Origin: Nageia nagi
Taxonomy: Eukaryota > Pinophyta
DNA: 64,000 nucleotides
Direction: 5' to 3'
NCBI GenBank assembly: GCA_050084985.1
Contig: JBITNC010000001.1
Location: 142,042,001-142,106,000, forward strand
Part shown: piece by piece, positions 44,242 to 54,531 of the stretch
Numbering within the stretch: position 1 is the stretch's first letter
Layout of the letters: every line of letters starts with the position of its first letter
Made by a program: the position numbers and the translations under genes
The notes under the pieces: generated by a model
Database searches by the model: none
What the model was told of the DNA's origin: nothing
The model's input: the letters and a program-made list of their open reading frames with translations, nothing else

Positions 44242-45640
44242 TTGTTGGGTATTATGATATTGACTTTGGTAAAAGTGAGAGATCTTGTGTTCTTGAACTT
44301 TATAACCATTGATCAATATTATTGCAAATTCTTTTAAAGGAATACTTCAATTGTTATTAATTCAGATGTTGATGATAACAATAATAATTCTCCATGTTTT
44401 AGAATTCATTGAACAAGGTTATGATTAAATTTAAATATCAAAATGGGAACCTTGTTAACATAGTAAAGATTTTATAGAATATTATTGATTTTGGTTTAAG
44501 GGGATAGTATAATGTATATATTTACCAACATGATAATAAAATAGTGGAGGCTAAGAAAAAAAGTCTTTCAACACTCTACTATATTTAATAGATTCTTGAT
44601 AAGAATTATTTTTGAGATTTGAAGATATAAAATTATTAAATAGGAGGATTTAATCCTAAAATACTAAAATCCTAATCTATCAAGATCACTTGAAAGCTCA
44701 CTCTAACATCAAATACTCAAAACATAAATGCAATAAGCCAATTCACAAATTTGACACACATAAAAGTGGTTCCTCTCATACAAGAGAGTACATCCACTAA
44801 TTAAGATCTTTTTCATTTAGAAGGATAACTCTCTTAGAAGACCTCTTTCTTCCTTTCCTAACTCTAATCCTAGAGCATAAATTTGCTTCAAATTTTGGTG
44901 TGTGATCACAAGGAGATGGCTTCTATTTATAGGCCAAAATCCTCCCTTGGATCACCCTTTTAACCATTGTACAAAGATATGACATGCTTCACCCTTTTAC
45001 CCAAGGGCCATGCTCATGAGGAGTGTAGGAGAAGTTAATTATCATATTAATTAAATACTTAAAGTATCTAGGAATACTGTTAAGTATTGGTGAATTTACA
45101 AATAAGAACATTACAAAACCTTACAATAATGCATTATACATTACAACAAAAATGACATGTTTGAATGCTTTGAAAGAGGCTAAACATAGTGCTCAAGTAA
45201 AATTTACAAAGTTATAAATATTAAAGAAAGAGTTTTAAGAATTAATAATGAAGAATTAGAGAGTGTGAGTTATGATTTTATTAAAGGTATGGTTAATAAA
45301 GTGGCCAAACTTTTAGAAATATTCAAAATACATATTTTTTTGATTTTTTTTTTGAGATCTCTAACACCTAGGTATAGCCATCATTATTAGAGAAAGTAAG
45401 AATTTGACCACCTTGGATTTTGATCATCCTATGTTGTCTCTCATATTGTATGAAGAGATGTTAAAAGACATTTCCAATGAAGGTGGTAAGTAAGGTTTAC
45501 CTATAGATAGGTGAAAGTTTTAAAAAATAACATGTTGTTGGTTCAAATATCACAAGAATAAGGAAGAGGATAAAGTCAAAATTACTTAAAAGGAGAAGAT
45601 GTTAGAGAAGGATATGGACTATGGGAACTTGAAAATAATT
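44242..45640 (+). pseudogene. Copia gag relic, interrupted by an LTR
   Basis: The second part (45150-45480) matches copia gag: LKEAKHSAQVKFTKL (the AWDTL...VKKVKLQTL block), then IRESKNLTTLDFDHPMLSLILYEEML, equivalent to the IEESKDLSxLTLDELxxSLxxHE block. The first part (44400-44640) is weak. An unrelated LTR-like segment sits between them at about 44640-45150. No pol is found downstream. Confidence 0.6.
44640..45150 (-). repeat. Solo LTR-like insertion within the copia gag relic
   Basis: Resembles the LTR at 2100-2588 in the same orientation: AGTGGTTCCTC...GAGTACATCCAC hairpin (about 44766-44797), TTCTATTTATAGG (minus-strand TATA near 44930) and TTAATTAAATAC phrases. Edges and target duplication are not resolved. 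Confidence 0.55.
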
Positions 45641-45814
45641 AACTCCAAATCATACACTTAAAGCATAAACAAATATTACAAACATAGGAAATTTAGAATG
45701 TAGAATATTAAAAATTATCTTAGAATATTATTAAGTCCAATCATTATACAAATATTTATGATTGATATTGATATATAATAAATAATCCATAAAGTGAATA
45801 CTTAATAAGAAGTA

Positions 45815-46395
45815 GATATAAGATAATGCATCTTGAGAATAGCTATAATCAAGGATATATGAATTAGTTTGGTATAATCAAAGCATACTTAAGATTAAGA
45901 TATTTACATTATTGCTAAACAAAAATTTAAATCACAAAAAAATGAAATGAAAATAGTTCCCATGGAGCTTCATGGTGTGTTTATGTAGAAAAGCATAGAG
46001 ATTACTAGATCACCTATGGGCACATTACCTAGTTCTAAGAGAATTATGAAAGTGGTACTAAATATTTTTAAAAATACCATATAATAGATAAAATAATTAA
46101 TGGATAAGTAATGAAAGGGTAGGAAAACTTCAACTCAAAACACTATAAATGATGTATGAAGTGGCAAAAAAAAAGAATAATATTTTAAAAAATCATTGTA
46201 TAAGAAAAAAATGAGGATATATATAATAATTGGAGACATCAAACTAACCTATCCGCTCTATTATATTTCATATATTAGAAAATTAATTATTTATAAATGT
46301 AATCAACTTATACCATAGGTTGTCAATAATGAGATCAAAAGTGACAAGGGAAAAATTAAGAAAATCAAATTGAAACCACATGATGGGGAAAATTT
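45815..46395. repeat. Dispersed repeat R2, copy 2
   Basis: Partner of 26945-27580 in the same orientation, highly diverged. It lies about 180 bp upstream of the LINE-b ORF1 relic. Confidence 0.65.
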
Positions 46396-46574
46396 TAAAT
46401 GTGAATATAATTCTTTCTTGAGTTGAGCCATTTTGCATGCATGTATTAAGAGCTAGGTTTTTACCCCTATTTTCTACATCATATTGTATTAATTTGTTTA
46501 GATTACTATAGGAAACCCTCATCTTGACAAAATTGCATTTACACCATCATTAGCAATGTTGTGCAATTTTAAAT
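46396..46574. other. Short spacer before LINE-b
   Basis: No feature recognised; may be LINE 5' untranslated region. Confidence 0.3.
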
Positions 46575-47831
46575 ATGGATATTTCCCATCTGAACACTTC
46601 ATTTATTGATGAAGCTGTTGGAGTTGTCAATGTAACCCAAGAAAATCCTCATAAATTTCTTTTGAAGGTGGAGCACAAGGTAATGCTTATGTTCCTCAAG
46701 TTTTTATTCCCATTTAAGAGTTTCATTTTACTTGCCAATTGTTTGAGTTGCATACTTTAGTGGGTTATTTTTTTTGGGTAGGATTCCCAATGATACTTTG
46801 CTATGTACTTGGGTTGGCTAGGTATGGAGTCCTTTTGGTGTCAAGGTTGAAAATATCCAAAATATTTATAAAGGATATTTTTTATTTTGATTTCTAACCC
46901 TGTGCATGCCTAAAAGGTTCTTAGCAAAGGACCTTGGATTTTTCATAACTCCTTGCTATTTTTGCAACCTTATGATGCACATTTTACCATGCAAAATAAA
47001 GGTGCAACTAATGTTCCCATTTGGATCAAATTCCCTATCCTTTCCATTCCCATAAGGTATTTTATGAAATCCTTACCTAAAATTCTTAGGAAGTTTGTTT
47101 GCTATGAACTTTAATGGTTCTTTTCAGCTCAACCTCCAAAAGGGTTTCTATTAAAGTAGACCTTACTCGAGATTTTCTTGAATTTATTGATATTAGAATT
47201 TGTGATGAAGCCCTTTGTAAATGAGTGAAGTTTATTTGGCTCCCAAGTACCTTCTATCATTTACAATATTTGGACCATAAGATTCATGATTTCCCTCTTA
47301 TGGTTGGTAGTTTAAGGAGAAACATGATGTTATTAACCCACATTCCTTCTCTGCTCCTACTGGTATGAGAAAGAATAGGAAAGACGAATGAAATCCTATC
47401 CATAAATAACATAAATAAAGTTCTATGAATGCCCAAAATATTCAATAAGTTGATGTTGGTCATATACCCCAAGCCACTATTGTTAACCAAGCTACAATGT
47501 AACCCACTAGGATCGACCCTATGATTCACCATTCCATGATTAGCACTACAACTCTGAGTGCTACTAGTGATCCTTTTATGAAATCCATTTGGTCTAGTCC
47601 CTCATGCTTCAAGAGTGGCAATGCCCCCTTGATTTTAGTATGGAGGAGCCTTCCTTCAAACTTTATCAAACTAGGAGCTTGTAGAGGAGAATCATCATGA
47701 ACCTATAGAAAAATGTAGGTAAGTGGGTTTTTCTTCAAGAATAATGTAAAGTGATAGTAACTCATTTAAGTCCCTACATGTGTTGGGAGATGTTGAGGTT
47801 ACCATGGATATTCAAATCCTTGACATTCCTT
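46575..47831 (+). pseudogene. LINE-b ORF1 relic
   Basis: Plus-strand frames include MDISHLNTSFIDEAVGVV, VPIWIKFPILSIPIRYF (matching the PVWIKLPxLPxxYW block of the DUF4283-type ORF1), and RVSIKVDLTRDFLEFIDIRI (matching RVCVEVDLxKPLPxxI). Stops and frameshifts are frequent. The protein would bind LINE RNA. The endonuclease follows on the same strand. Confidence 0.6.
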
Positions 47832-48702
47832 AAGGATTATTTTTTCATGGAAGGTAAGAGGGTTAACAGACCCAACCTGTAAATATATAGTTCGAGATGA
47901 GCTTAATGATATCACTCTTTCTCATGGTATGTTGGAGTTTATTTTTTTGCAATAAGTCAAAATAGCTAATTTTATTCTGCAATGCACTTATCAGTTTCTT
48001 TGGATGAGGGGTCCTTTATTTCACACTAATCATGCTTTTGGGATGGGGGGAGCAGTCATCTTCATTTCTCCTAGATGGTAATGTAATATTGTTTCTTAGG
48101 GAGTTGATCCTTATAATCAAGTTGTCTAGGTCCTTATTGAGATTTTAGGCAAACCCTTTGGTATTATCAATATTTATGCTTACAATTATGCTAAGGAGAG
48201 AAAAGAGTTATGACATTGGCTCACCTTATCTCTACCTCTTTTCATTGGGGTTTCATGTGGGGATTTCAATATTGTTGAAATGTATTCAAAAAAAGTAAGC
48301 AAAGTCACTATGAGATGGAATTTGGATGAGTGGGAATCTTGGTTTTTTATGAAAAATAAGCTTACCCTTTTTGACCCTAATTGCATCTTTTCCCCTAGTG
48401 ACTTTCTTGAAGCCTAGTGGTTTACCTGGTCGAATTTCCAAGATGATGAAGCTCATGTATTCAAATGTATTGATAGAGCCATGATTTTAGAGAGCAAATT
48501 TTTTCATTTTCAAAGGTTATTCTCTGCTTTGCACTTTAATTATGTTGTTCTTGGTACTACTCTTTCATACTAGTCTCTGATCCCCTTTGCAATTACTTTA
48601 TTTCAAACTCATACTCGTAATTTCCCCTTACCCTTTTACTTGAAAACTTCCTTTCTACAATCCTTTATGATGGAAGCTCACATTTCTAGGATATAGAATA
48701 TT
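47832..48702 (+). pseudogene. LINE-b ORF2, endonuclease part
   Basis: Reads FSWKVRGLTDPTCKYIV (the WNVRGL start of APE endonucleases), FGIINIYAYNYAKERKEL, SCGDFNIVEM (catalytic GDFN), NKLTLFDPNCIF, WFTWSN and CIDRAMI. The usual SDHxP block is replaced by SLIPF. Several stops. The frame then enters PFYLKTSFLQSFM, where the inverted-LTR insertion begins, and resumes at 50203. Confidence 0.78.
48590..48702 (+). repeat. LINE segment duplicated around an insertion, copy 1
   Basis: About 110 bp beginning at CTTTATTTCAAACTC and ending GATATAGAATATT recurs at 50091-50202 with few differences. A truncated third copy of the first 26 bp lies at 49061-49086. Confidence 0.88.
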
Positions 48703-49470
48703 TGATCCATAAACTATAAGATTAAAATTTCAATTTAAAATTTTCTTAGGATCAATTCACACTTAAAATAATTAAGTGCTTGTAAAGGAAAATCAGGAAC
48801 AAATTTGTAAACACAAAGAAGAGAAAAGCATTCACCATAGAAAGAGACAAGCAAAATTATCCTGGTTCACTCGATGTGGGCTACATCTAGCTCAAAAGCT
48901 CTCTACTATCAGTGGGTGGAATCACTTTACAAGGCCTCCACGGTCCTTCAAAACCTCCTCTCACATTCACAACACTCATAGCTCTAAAAATCACAACAAG
49001 AACTGAAAATAACTTTCCTAAAATCCTCTTCCTCTCACCCTCCAATTTGGTCCCCTTTTTATCTCAAACTCATACTCGTAATTTCCAATTTTAGCCCCCA
49101 AAAATTGTATAAAAAGGGGAGCAAATTGGAGGGTGAGAGGAAGAGGATTTTAGGAAAGTTATTTTCAATTCTTGTTGTGATTTTCAGAGCTGTGAGTGTG
49201 TTGTGAATGTGAGAGGAGGTTTTGAAGGATCGTGGAGGCCTTGTAAAGTGATTCCACCCACTGATAGTAGAGATCTTTTGAGCTGGACGTAGCCCACATT
49301 GGGTGAACCAGGATAATTTTGCTTGTCTCTTTCTATGGTGAATGCTTTTCTCTTCTCTGTGTTTACAAATTTGCTCTTGATTTTCCTTTATAAGCACTTA
49401 ATTATTTTAAGTGTGAATTGATCCTAAGAAAAGGTTAAATTGAAATTTTAATCTTATAATTTATGGATCA
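48703..49470. repeat. Inverted pair of LTRs (palindrome, 358 and 360-bp arms, 50-bp spacer)
   Basis: Left arm 48703-49060 is the reverse complement of right arm 49111-49470. By eye there are about 18 differences plus one 2-bp indel, near 95% identity. The right arm has the features of an LTR in plus orientation: GTATAAAAAGGGG just at its start, CA at its end, and a primer site four bases later. The central 50 bp (49061-49110) includes a 26-bp piece of the flanking LINE sequence. Confidence 0.9.
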
Positions 49471-49474
49471 AGTT

Positions 49475-49485
49475 TGGTATCAGAG
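49475..49485 (+). promoter_or_regulatory. Initiator-Met tRNA primer binding site
   Basis: TGGTATCAGAG follows the LTR arm end by four bases, the standard arrangement for chromovirus-type gypsy and for copia elements. Confidence 0.75.
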
Positions 49486-49656
49486 TAGTTGAAATCATTG
49501 GGATAACCTATATTTTTGAGATTGTTGTTGGTGTTTGGAAAGTGTTCTTGCATGTATACCAGGTCACAAAGCAAGAAAGGAGAAGGGTAATTTGTGGAGG
49601 AGGATCTAGAAATTGGTTCTAGAGTTTGGCTAAAGAATCAAAGAGAGCTTGGAGCC

Positions 49657-50096
49657 ATGGCCAATGAAGGTGGGTCTAATGTGGAAAAGCAAATTGCTAA
49701 TCTCTCCATAATGTTCCAGAAGATGTCTCTACAATTCCAACACTTTCAAGAACAATAATACAAGAAAAATGAAGGTGAAACTAGTGAAGGTAATAAAATT
49801 GACAATGATGATACACATAGTGTTTTTCAAAGTTCTCCTTTGAAATTGAAAGTTAAATTTGATTTGCCTACTTTTATTGGAGAAGTGAATGCTAAGAAGT
49901 TAGACCATTGGATTAAACAAATTGAGGTATATTGTAGAATTCAAAAAATTGTAAGAGATGAGGATAAAATCCAATTAGCAACTCTTAAAATGAGTGGTAA
50001 TTCACTTGTTTGGTGGGAAAGTTGTTTGCAAAGTAATAATGAATCAATTCAAGCTTGTATTGCTTCTTGGACCCATTTTGTACAAGATGCTATTGC
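49657..50096 (+). pseudogene. Truncated gypsy gag after the inverted LTRs
   Basis: The Met at 49657 opens MANEGGSNVEKQIANLSIMF; a TAA at about 49757 interrupts the frame. The rest reads FDLPTFIGEVNAKKLDHWIKQIE, DEDKIQLATLKMSGNSLVWWE and SWTHFV, a clear gypsy (chromovirus-like) gag helical domain. It is cut at about 50096, where the sequence returns to the duplicated LINE segment. All of pol and the 3' LTR are missing. Confidence 0.8.
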
Positions 50097-50202
50097 TTTA
50101 TCTCAAACTCGTACTCGTAATTTCCCCTTACCCTTTTACTTGAACACTTCCTTTCTATAATCCTTTATGATGGAAGCTCACATTTCTAGGATATAGAATA
50201 TT
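50091..50202 (+). repeat. LINE segment duplicated around an insertion, copy 2
   Basis: Second copy of the 48590-48702 segment; the LINE frame continues from this copy. Confidence 0.88.
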
Positions 50203-51201
50203 CTTCCCAGTCCCTCAAGGTCTTCTAGATGGATTCAATGGTGGAATCAAGTGATAATCCTCACTTATAAAGTGTTATGCACTTTGGGGGTGGAGTTTTC
50301 TAAGAGATGGAGAAGATCTAATTTGGGTGTTAAGGAAGTGCTTTCTTAGGTCAATTAGGACCTAAAGGCTAATAAATTCAATCAACCAACCTAGGAATAT
50401 GCTTTTGCTCTTTAGCATGAGATCATGAAAGTTAAATTATGTGAAGCTAGAGGTTTCCAACTTTAAGCCTAGCTCAGCTGGCTTAAAGTGAGGGATAACA
50501 TTACAAAGAGTTTTTTCAATGTCTTAGAGACCCTATTCATGTAACTTAGTTCAAATCCATCTAATTTGTTGGGATCCATTTCACTAACTTGCTAGAGTTT
50601 ATGGAGTTTTTGTTAAGCATTATCAAATAGTTTTTGCTTCCCATCCTTTAACCATACAAGAGTAGCTACTTTTACAGAGTGTGGATCTATCATACCTCAA
50701 AAGTTATCTCCAAATCAAAGGGAATTTTGTGATGCTTCCCTTTCTTTAGAGGATTTGAAAGCTTACCTTTCTTTAATGGCCAATGATAAAGCTCTTGGAA
50801 TTGATTTGCTCCAAGTTTACAAAGAAGCCTTGGTCTCAAGTTCTTTAAACCCAATGCTTAATAAAGGTAATACTAAGGTTATCATTAAGCTTGGAGATCT
50901 TGAAGTGATTATAAACTAGCATCCCATCACTTTGTTAAATGTGAACTACAAAATTATAGCCAAGGCTATTGCTCTTAAGCTATGGCCTTTACTTCCCTTG
51001 ATTATTCATCCTAGGCACATTGGTTTTGTTATGGGAAGATATATTTTGGATAATATAATTGTTATCTAGGAAGGCCTAGAATGGGCTTGCTCCTCTAATT
51101 AGGATGCTCTATTCATTAAAATTATTTTTGAGAAAGTATATGATCAGATTGAATCTAATTTCATTATTGATATGTTGGATGCTTTTGGATTTGGCCATTA
51201 T
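50203..51201 (+). pseudogene. LINE-b ORF2, reverse transcriptase part, interrupted by gypsy B
   Basis: Reads CDASLSLEDLKAYLSLMAND and KALGIDLLQV, then HPITLLNVNYKIIAKAIALKL, LPLIIHPRHIGFVMGRYILDNI and FEKVYDQIESNFIIDMLDAFGFG, the standard order of non-LTR RT (RPISLLNVDYKI, DQxGFVxGRxIxDNI, KAYDxVxWxF). The FADD block should follow but gypsy B begins at 51202. Stops are present throughout. Confidence 0.82.
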
Positions 51202-51558
51202 TGATCGGTATAGTGTAACCTCAAGGGTTTGGTCTAGTTGTGTTCTCCACTTCTTACAATAATAGGTTCCTTGAAAGAATAGAAGGTGGTGAGGATGTGC
51301 TCATGTAAGTCTTTTATCTAATATTTAGGTTATAGGTAGGCTCCTATCTATATTTAAGGTCAAAAGTAATAGGAAAGAGATAAAAAGGTAAAGAGTAATA
51401 GGAAAGAGATAAATAAATGAACAACTAAAATAGGAAATTTACAACCCAGGCATTGTAGCATAGGTGACAATCCATATCTAAGATCAAGAATAGTAAACTA
51501 CCTCAAACTTGGGGTCTCATAATCATAATGCATAGCCATAATTTGAAGTAAACATTCA
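51202..51558 (-). repeat. 3' LTR of gypsy B, left part
   Basis: Aligns with 18189-18560 of the gypsy A LTR (GGTATAGTGTAACCTCA, TTCCTTGAAAGA, TACAACCCAGGCATTG, CATAATTTGAAG). The LTR continues at 56691 after the inserted copia element; the last five bases ATTCA are the target duplication. Confidence 0.85.
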
Positions 51559-51962
51559 TGAAGAATTTGAAGACCAACCGACCGGCTACCTGTAACCGGC
51601 CAACCAGCTAGAATAAGTGAACCGGCCACTCGGCTAAGCAGCTGGCCTGCCGGCTAGTTCTATTTTCTATGTATGACATTTTTCCTTCCTGTGGCTTTCC
51701 AGTTCATGTTCTTGGTGTTTCAGCTTCTAGGCTGAAGGGAAAAGGTCACCTACAGCCTATATAAATGTTTGTAATTTATTTTGCAGCATCATCGAAGTAT
51801 GTGGAGTTGTATTGGAGTTGTAGCTTGCATTCTCAATAATCAATTTGGTGTTGGATTCAATTTCAGTTCTCCATTGTTGTTGAGTTGTGCAATTTCATTT
51901 TTTTGAGTTGTATTGTGAATTGTTAGGCAATTCATTTTTTTTGTTATAGTTAAAAAACTTCA
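51559..51962 (+). repeat. 5' LTR of copia-2
   Basis: 404 bp. The U3 start has a cluster of CCGGC/GCCGG motifs (51580-51660). TATA box TATATAAA at 51758-51765. The 3' part holds GTTGTATTGGAGTTGTAGC and a T run before the end. Confidence 0.97.
51758..51765 (+). promoter_or_regulatory. TATA box of copia-2 5' LTR
   Basis: TATATAAA preceded by CACCTACAGCC. In the 3' LTR the same place reads CTATAAA because of one A-to-C difference. Confidence 0.7.
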
Positions 51963-51964
51963 TT

Positions 51965-51976
51965 TGGTATCAGAGC
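51965..51976 (+). promoter_or_regulatory. Primer binding site of copia-2
   Basis: TGGTATCAGAGC, complementary to the 3' end of initiator methionine tRNA, two bases after the 5' LTR. Confidence 0.92.
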
Positions 51977-52011
51977 AAGGTTGGATCAATCTGGGTTCAA
52001 GAAGTGAAGAC

Positions 52012-54531
52012 ATGGCAAGCAACTCCAACTCAATCATCATTCCAGAGTTTGATGGAGCAGACTATGAATATTGGAGTGTTCGAATGAAGACTCTACTAAC
52101 CGGCAAAGGATATTGGGACATTGTAGTGGCTGGCTACACTGAACCGGAAGATTGGAGTGCATTGAATGTGGATGAAAAGAAGGAAGCAAAGGAGAATGAG
52201 AGACAAAACTCCATGGCTCTGTCCTTCATACAAGCAGCCTTGGACAGGAGCATCTTCCCACGAATCTCAGCATGTGTCTCAGCCCAAGAAGCATGGGCAG
52301 TCTTGAGAGAAGGCTATCAAGGGAGCCTCAAGGTGAAGGAAGTAAAACTCCAAACATTGAGAAGGGAGTTTGAAAATATGAAGCAAGAGGAGAAGGAGAC
52401 TGCTGGAGATTATTGTGTGAGAGTGAAAGCCATAATTAATAAGATGGCCACTCTTGGAGAGAAGACTAAAAAAGAGGTTGTCATTAAGAAGGTTTTGAGA
52501 ACCTTAACCGAAAAATTTGACCATGCTGCACTCATAATTGAAGAAACAAAAGACCTCTCATCCTTGGAAATTGATAATTTGATTGGCTCTCTCACATCTC
52601 ATGAAGAGAGGATGACAAAGAGGACAAAGGCTGGAACAAGCAATAGTGATGAGCAAGCATTCTCTATCAAAGAGAATGAAGGACAAGGAAGAGGACAAGG
52701 GAGAGGTGCAAGAGGAAGAGGAGGCAGAACCGGAAGAGGAGGAAGAAGAGGTTTGTTTGGAAGAGGTAGAGGAAGAGAGCAGAATTATGAAAGTGAACTA
52801 GCTTCATCATCAAGGGGGAGACACTCCGAAAGAGGAACCGGTAGAGGTAAGGATAAGAGGAATATGCAATGTTTTTATTGTAATAAATTTGGCCATTTTG
52901 AGTATGAATGTAGATCAAAACAAGCAAATGAAGGGAAGGCTGCAAACTATGGAGAAGAAGAACATGGTTATGGTGAAGAACAATTGTTCTTATCAATGAT
53001 GGATTGTGAAAAACTTGGAGAAGAGACTTGGCTGTTAGATAGTGGTTGCTCAAACCACATGACCGGTGAGAAATCTTTACTTTCAGCGGTTGATCATTCC
53101 TACAAATCCAGTGTGCGGTTAGGAAATGAGAAGAGGTTGGAGATACTTGGCAAAGGAGAGATGCAAGTTCCAACAAAACAAGGAACCATGAAGGTAAAGA
53201 ACATTTACTACACTCCAGATTTAAAAAAAAGTTTATTGAATATTGGCCAAATGCTTGAGAAAAATTACAAATTGGTGTTTGAAGATAGAATGTGCAAAAT
53301 TTATGATAAAAATCATGGAGGAAGGCTAGTAACTACTGTTCAAATGACTGAAAATAAACTCTTTCCCATTAAATTTTTTGAGAAAAATGGTGGCTGTGTT
53401 TTTGTTGGGATTGAGGATAAAAGCAAGCTTTGGCATATGAGGCTTGGACACTTGAATTTTGGGAGCTTGAAAGCTCTTCCGGAAATGGTTAGAGGGCTGC
53501 CAAAACTAGAAGAATGCAAGGATGTGTGTGAAGGATGTGCACTAGGCAAGCAAGCAAGGGGGAAGTTTCCAAAGGATGAAGCATGGAGAGCCAAACACCC
53601 TCTCCAATTGGTCCATACTGATATTTGTGGGCCTATGCAAACAGCAAGCTTTGGTAAATCTACTTACTTTATCACTTTCATTGATGATTTTACAAGAATG
53701 TGTTGGGTTTATTTTATCTCAAGCAAAGATGAAGCATTGAAATGTTTTAAAGAATTTAAATTGCTAGTTGAGAAACAAAGTGAGCATAATGTGAAGTGCT
53801 TAAGAAGTGATAGAGGAGGAGAATATTGCAGCAGTGAGTTCTTTCAATTTTGTAAAGAGAATGGTATTAGGAGACACCTTACTTCTCCCTACACACCACA
53901 GCAAAATGGTGTAGCGGAAAGGAAAAATAGGACTCTTGTTGAGATGGCAAGGAGTATGTTGCAAAGCAAGAAGTTGCCCAATGTTTATTGGGCTGAAGCA
54001 ATTAAAACAGCAGTGTATATTTTAAACCGGTCTCCTACAAGAAGCTTGGACAAAATAACTCCCTATGAAGCTTGGTTTGAGAGAAAACCAAATTTAGAAC
54101 ACTTCAAAGTGTTTGGATGCCTTGCATATGTGCACATCAATGATGAAAGAAGGAGGAAACTAGATGCCAAATCTGAACCATGTGTGTTTATAGGATATTG
54201 TGAGCATTCAAAAGCTTACAAATTCTATAATCCCAAGAGCCACAAAACAATTGTATCAAGAGATGCAATTTTTAATGAAGGGGGAGAGTACAACAACCAT
54301 AAAAAATTGCAGCAGAATGTGTTTGGAGGAGATAGTTTGGAGGAGAATGAAGCATTGAAAGTGCAGCCCAGCCATGGTGTGAGGAAGAAAAATGAGGAAC
54401 AGCCATCAAGTGTGAGTACTCCAAGCTCACCAACATCATCATCTAGCTCCAACACATCACCAAAAAGTGTAAGTGCACCAAGTTCACCCAATGCAAGATT
54501 GTTGAACCAAGGTAACAAAGGTAAGAGATGA
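52012..54531 (+). CDS. copia-2 gag, protease and integrase (polyprotein part 1, ends at premature stop)
   Basis: The Met at 52012 (MASNSNSIIIPEFDG) is preferred because an earlier in-frame start would overlap the primer site. Domains: gag (residues about 1-215, YEYWSVRMKTLL, VKEVKLQTLRREFENM); an Arg/Gly-rich stretch (about 224-270); CCHC knuckle C-FY-C-NKFG-H-FEYE-C at 287-300; protease DSG at 343-345; HHCC zinc region WHMRLGHLN...CEGCALGK; integrase with Asp537, Asp600 and Glu636 (spacing D-35-E); and a Ser-rich linker. All catalytic residues are present. A TGA at 54529-54531, probably from CGA, separates it from the RT part. The protein assembles particles, processes itself and integrates cDNA. 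Confidence 0.95.
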   Translation: MASNSNSIIIPEFDGADYEYWSVRMKTLLTGKGYWDIVVAGYTEPEDWSALNVDEKKEAKENERQNSMALSFIQAALDRSIFPRISACVSAQEAWAVLREGYQGSLKVKEVKLQTLRREFENMKQEEKETAGDYCVRVKAIINKMATLGEKTKKEVVIKKVLRTLTEKFDHAALIIEETKDLSSLEIDNLIGSLTSHEERMTKRTKAGTSNSDEQAFSIKENEGQGRGQGRGARGRGGRTGRGGRRGLFGRGRGREQNYESELASSSRGRHSERGTGRGKDKRNMQCFYCNKFGHFEYECRSKQANEGKAANYGEEEHGYGEEQLFLSMMDCEKLGEETWLLDSGCSNHMTGEKSLLSAVDHSYKSSVRLGNEKRLEILGKGEMQVPTKQGTMKVKNIYYTPDLKKSLLNIGQMLEKNYKLVFEDRMCKIYDKNHGGRLVTTVQMTENKLFPIKFFEKNGGCVFVGIEDKSKLWHMRLGHLNFGSLKALPEMVRGLPKLEECKDVCEGCALGKQARGKFPKDEAWRAKHPLQLVHTDICGPMQTASFGKSTYFITFIDDFTRMCWVYFISSKDEALKCFKEFKLLVEKQSEHNVKCLRSDRGGEYCSSEFFQFCKENGIRRHLTSPYTPQQNGVAERKNRTLVEMARSMLQSKKLPNVYWAEAIKTAVYILNRSPTRSLDKITPYEAWFERKPNLEHFKVFGCLAYVHINDERRRKLDAKSEPCVFIGYCEHSKAYKFYNPKSHKTIVSRDAIFNEGGEYNNHKKLQQNVFGGDSLEENEALKVQPSHGVRKKNEEQPSSVSTPSSPTSSSSSNTSPKSVSAPSSPNARLLNQGNKGKR

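Noticed and set aside
52667-53176. Antisense 169-codon open frame within copia-2
   Set aside because: Shadow of the Arg/Gly-rich and protease coding region on the plus strand; no domain features of its own.
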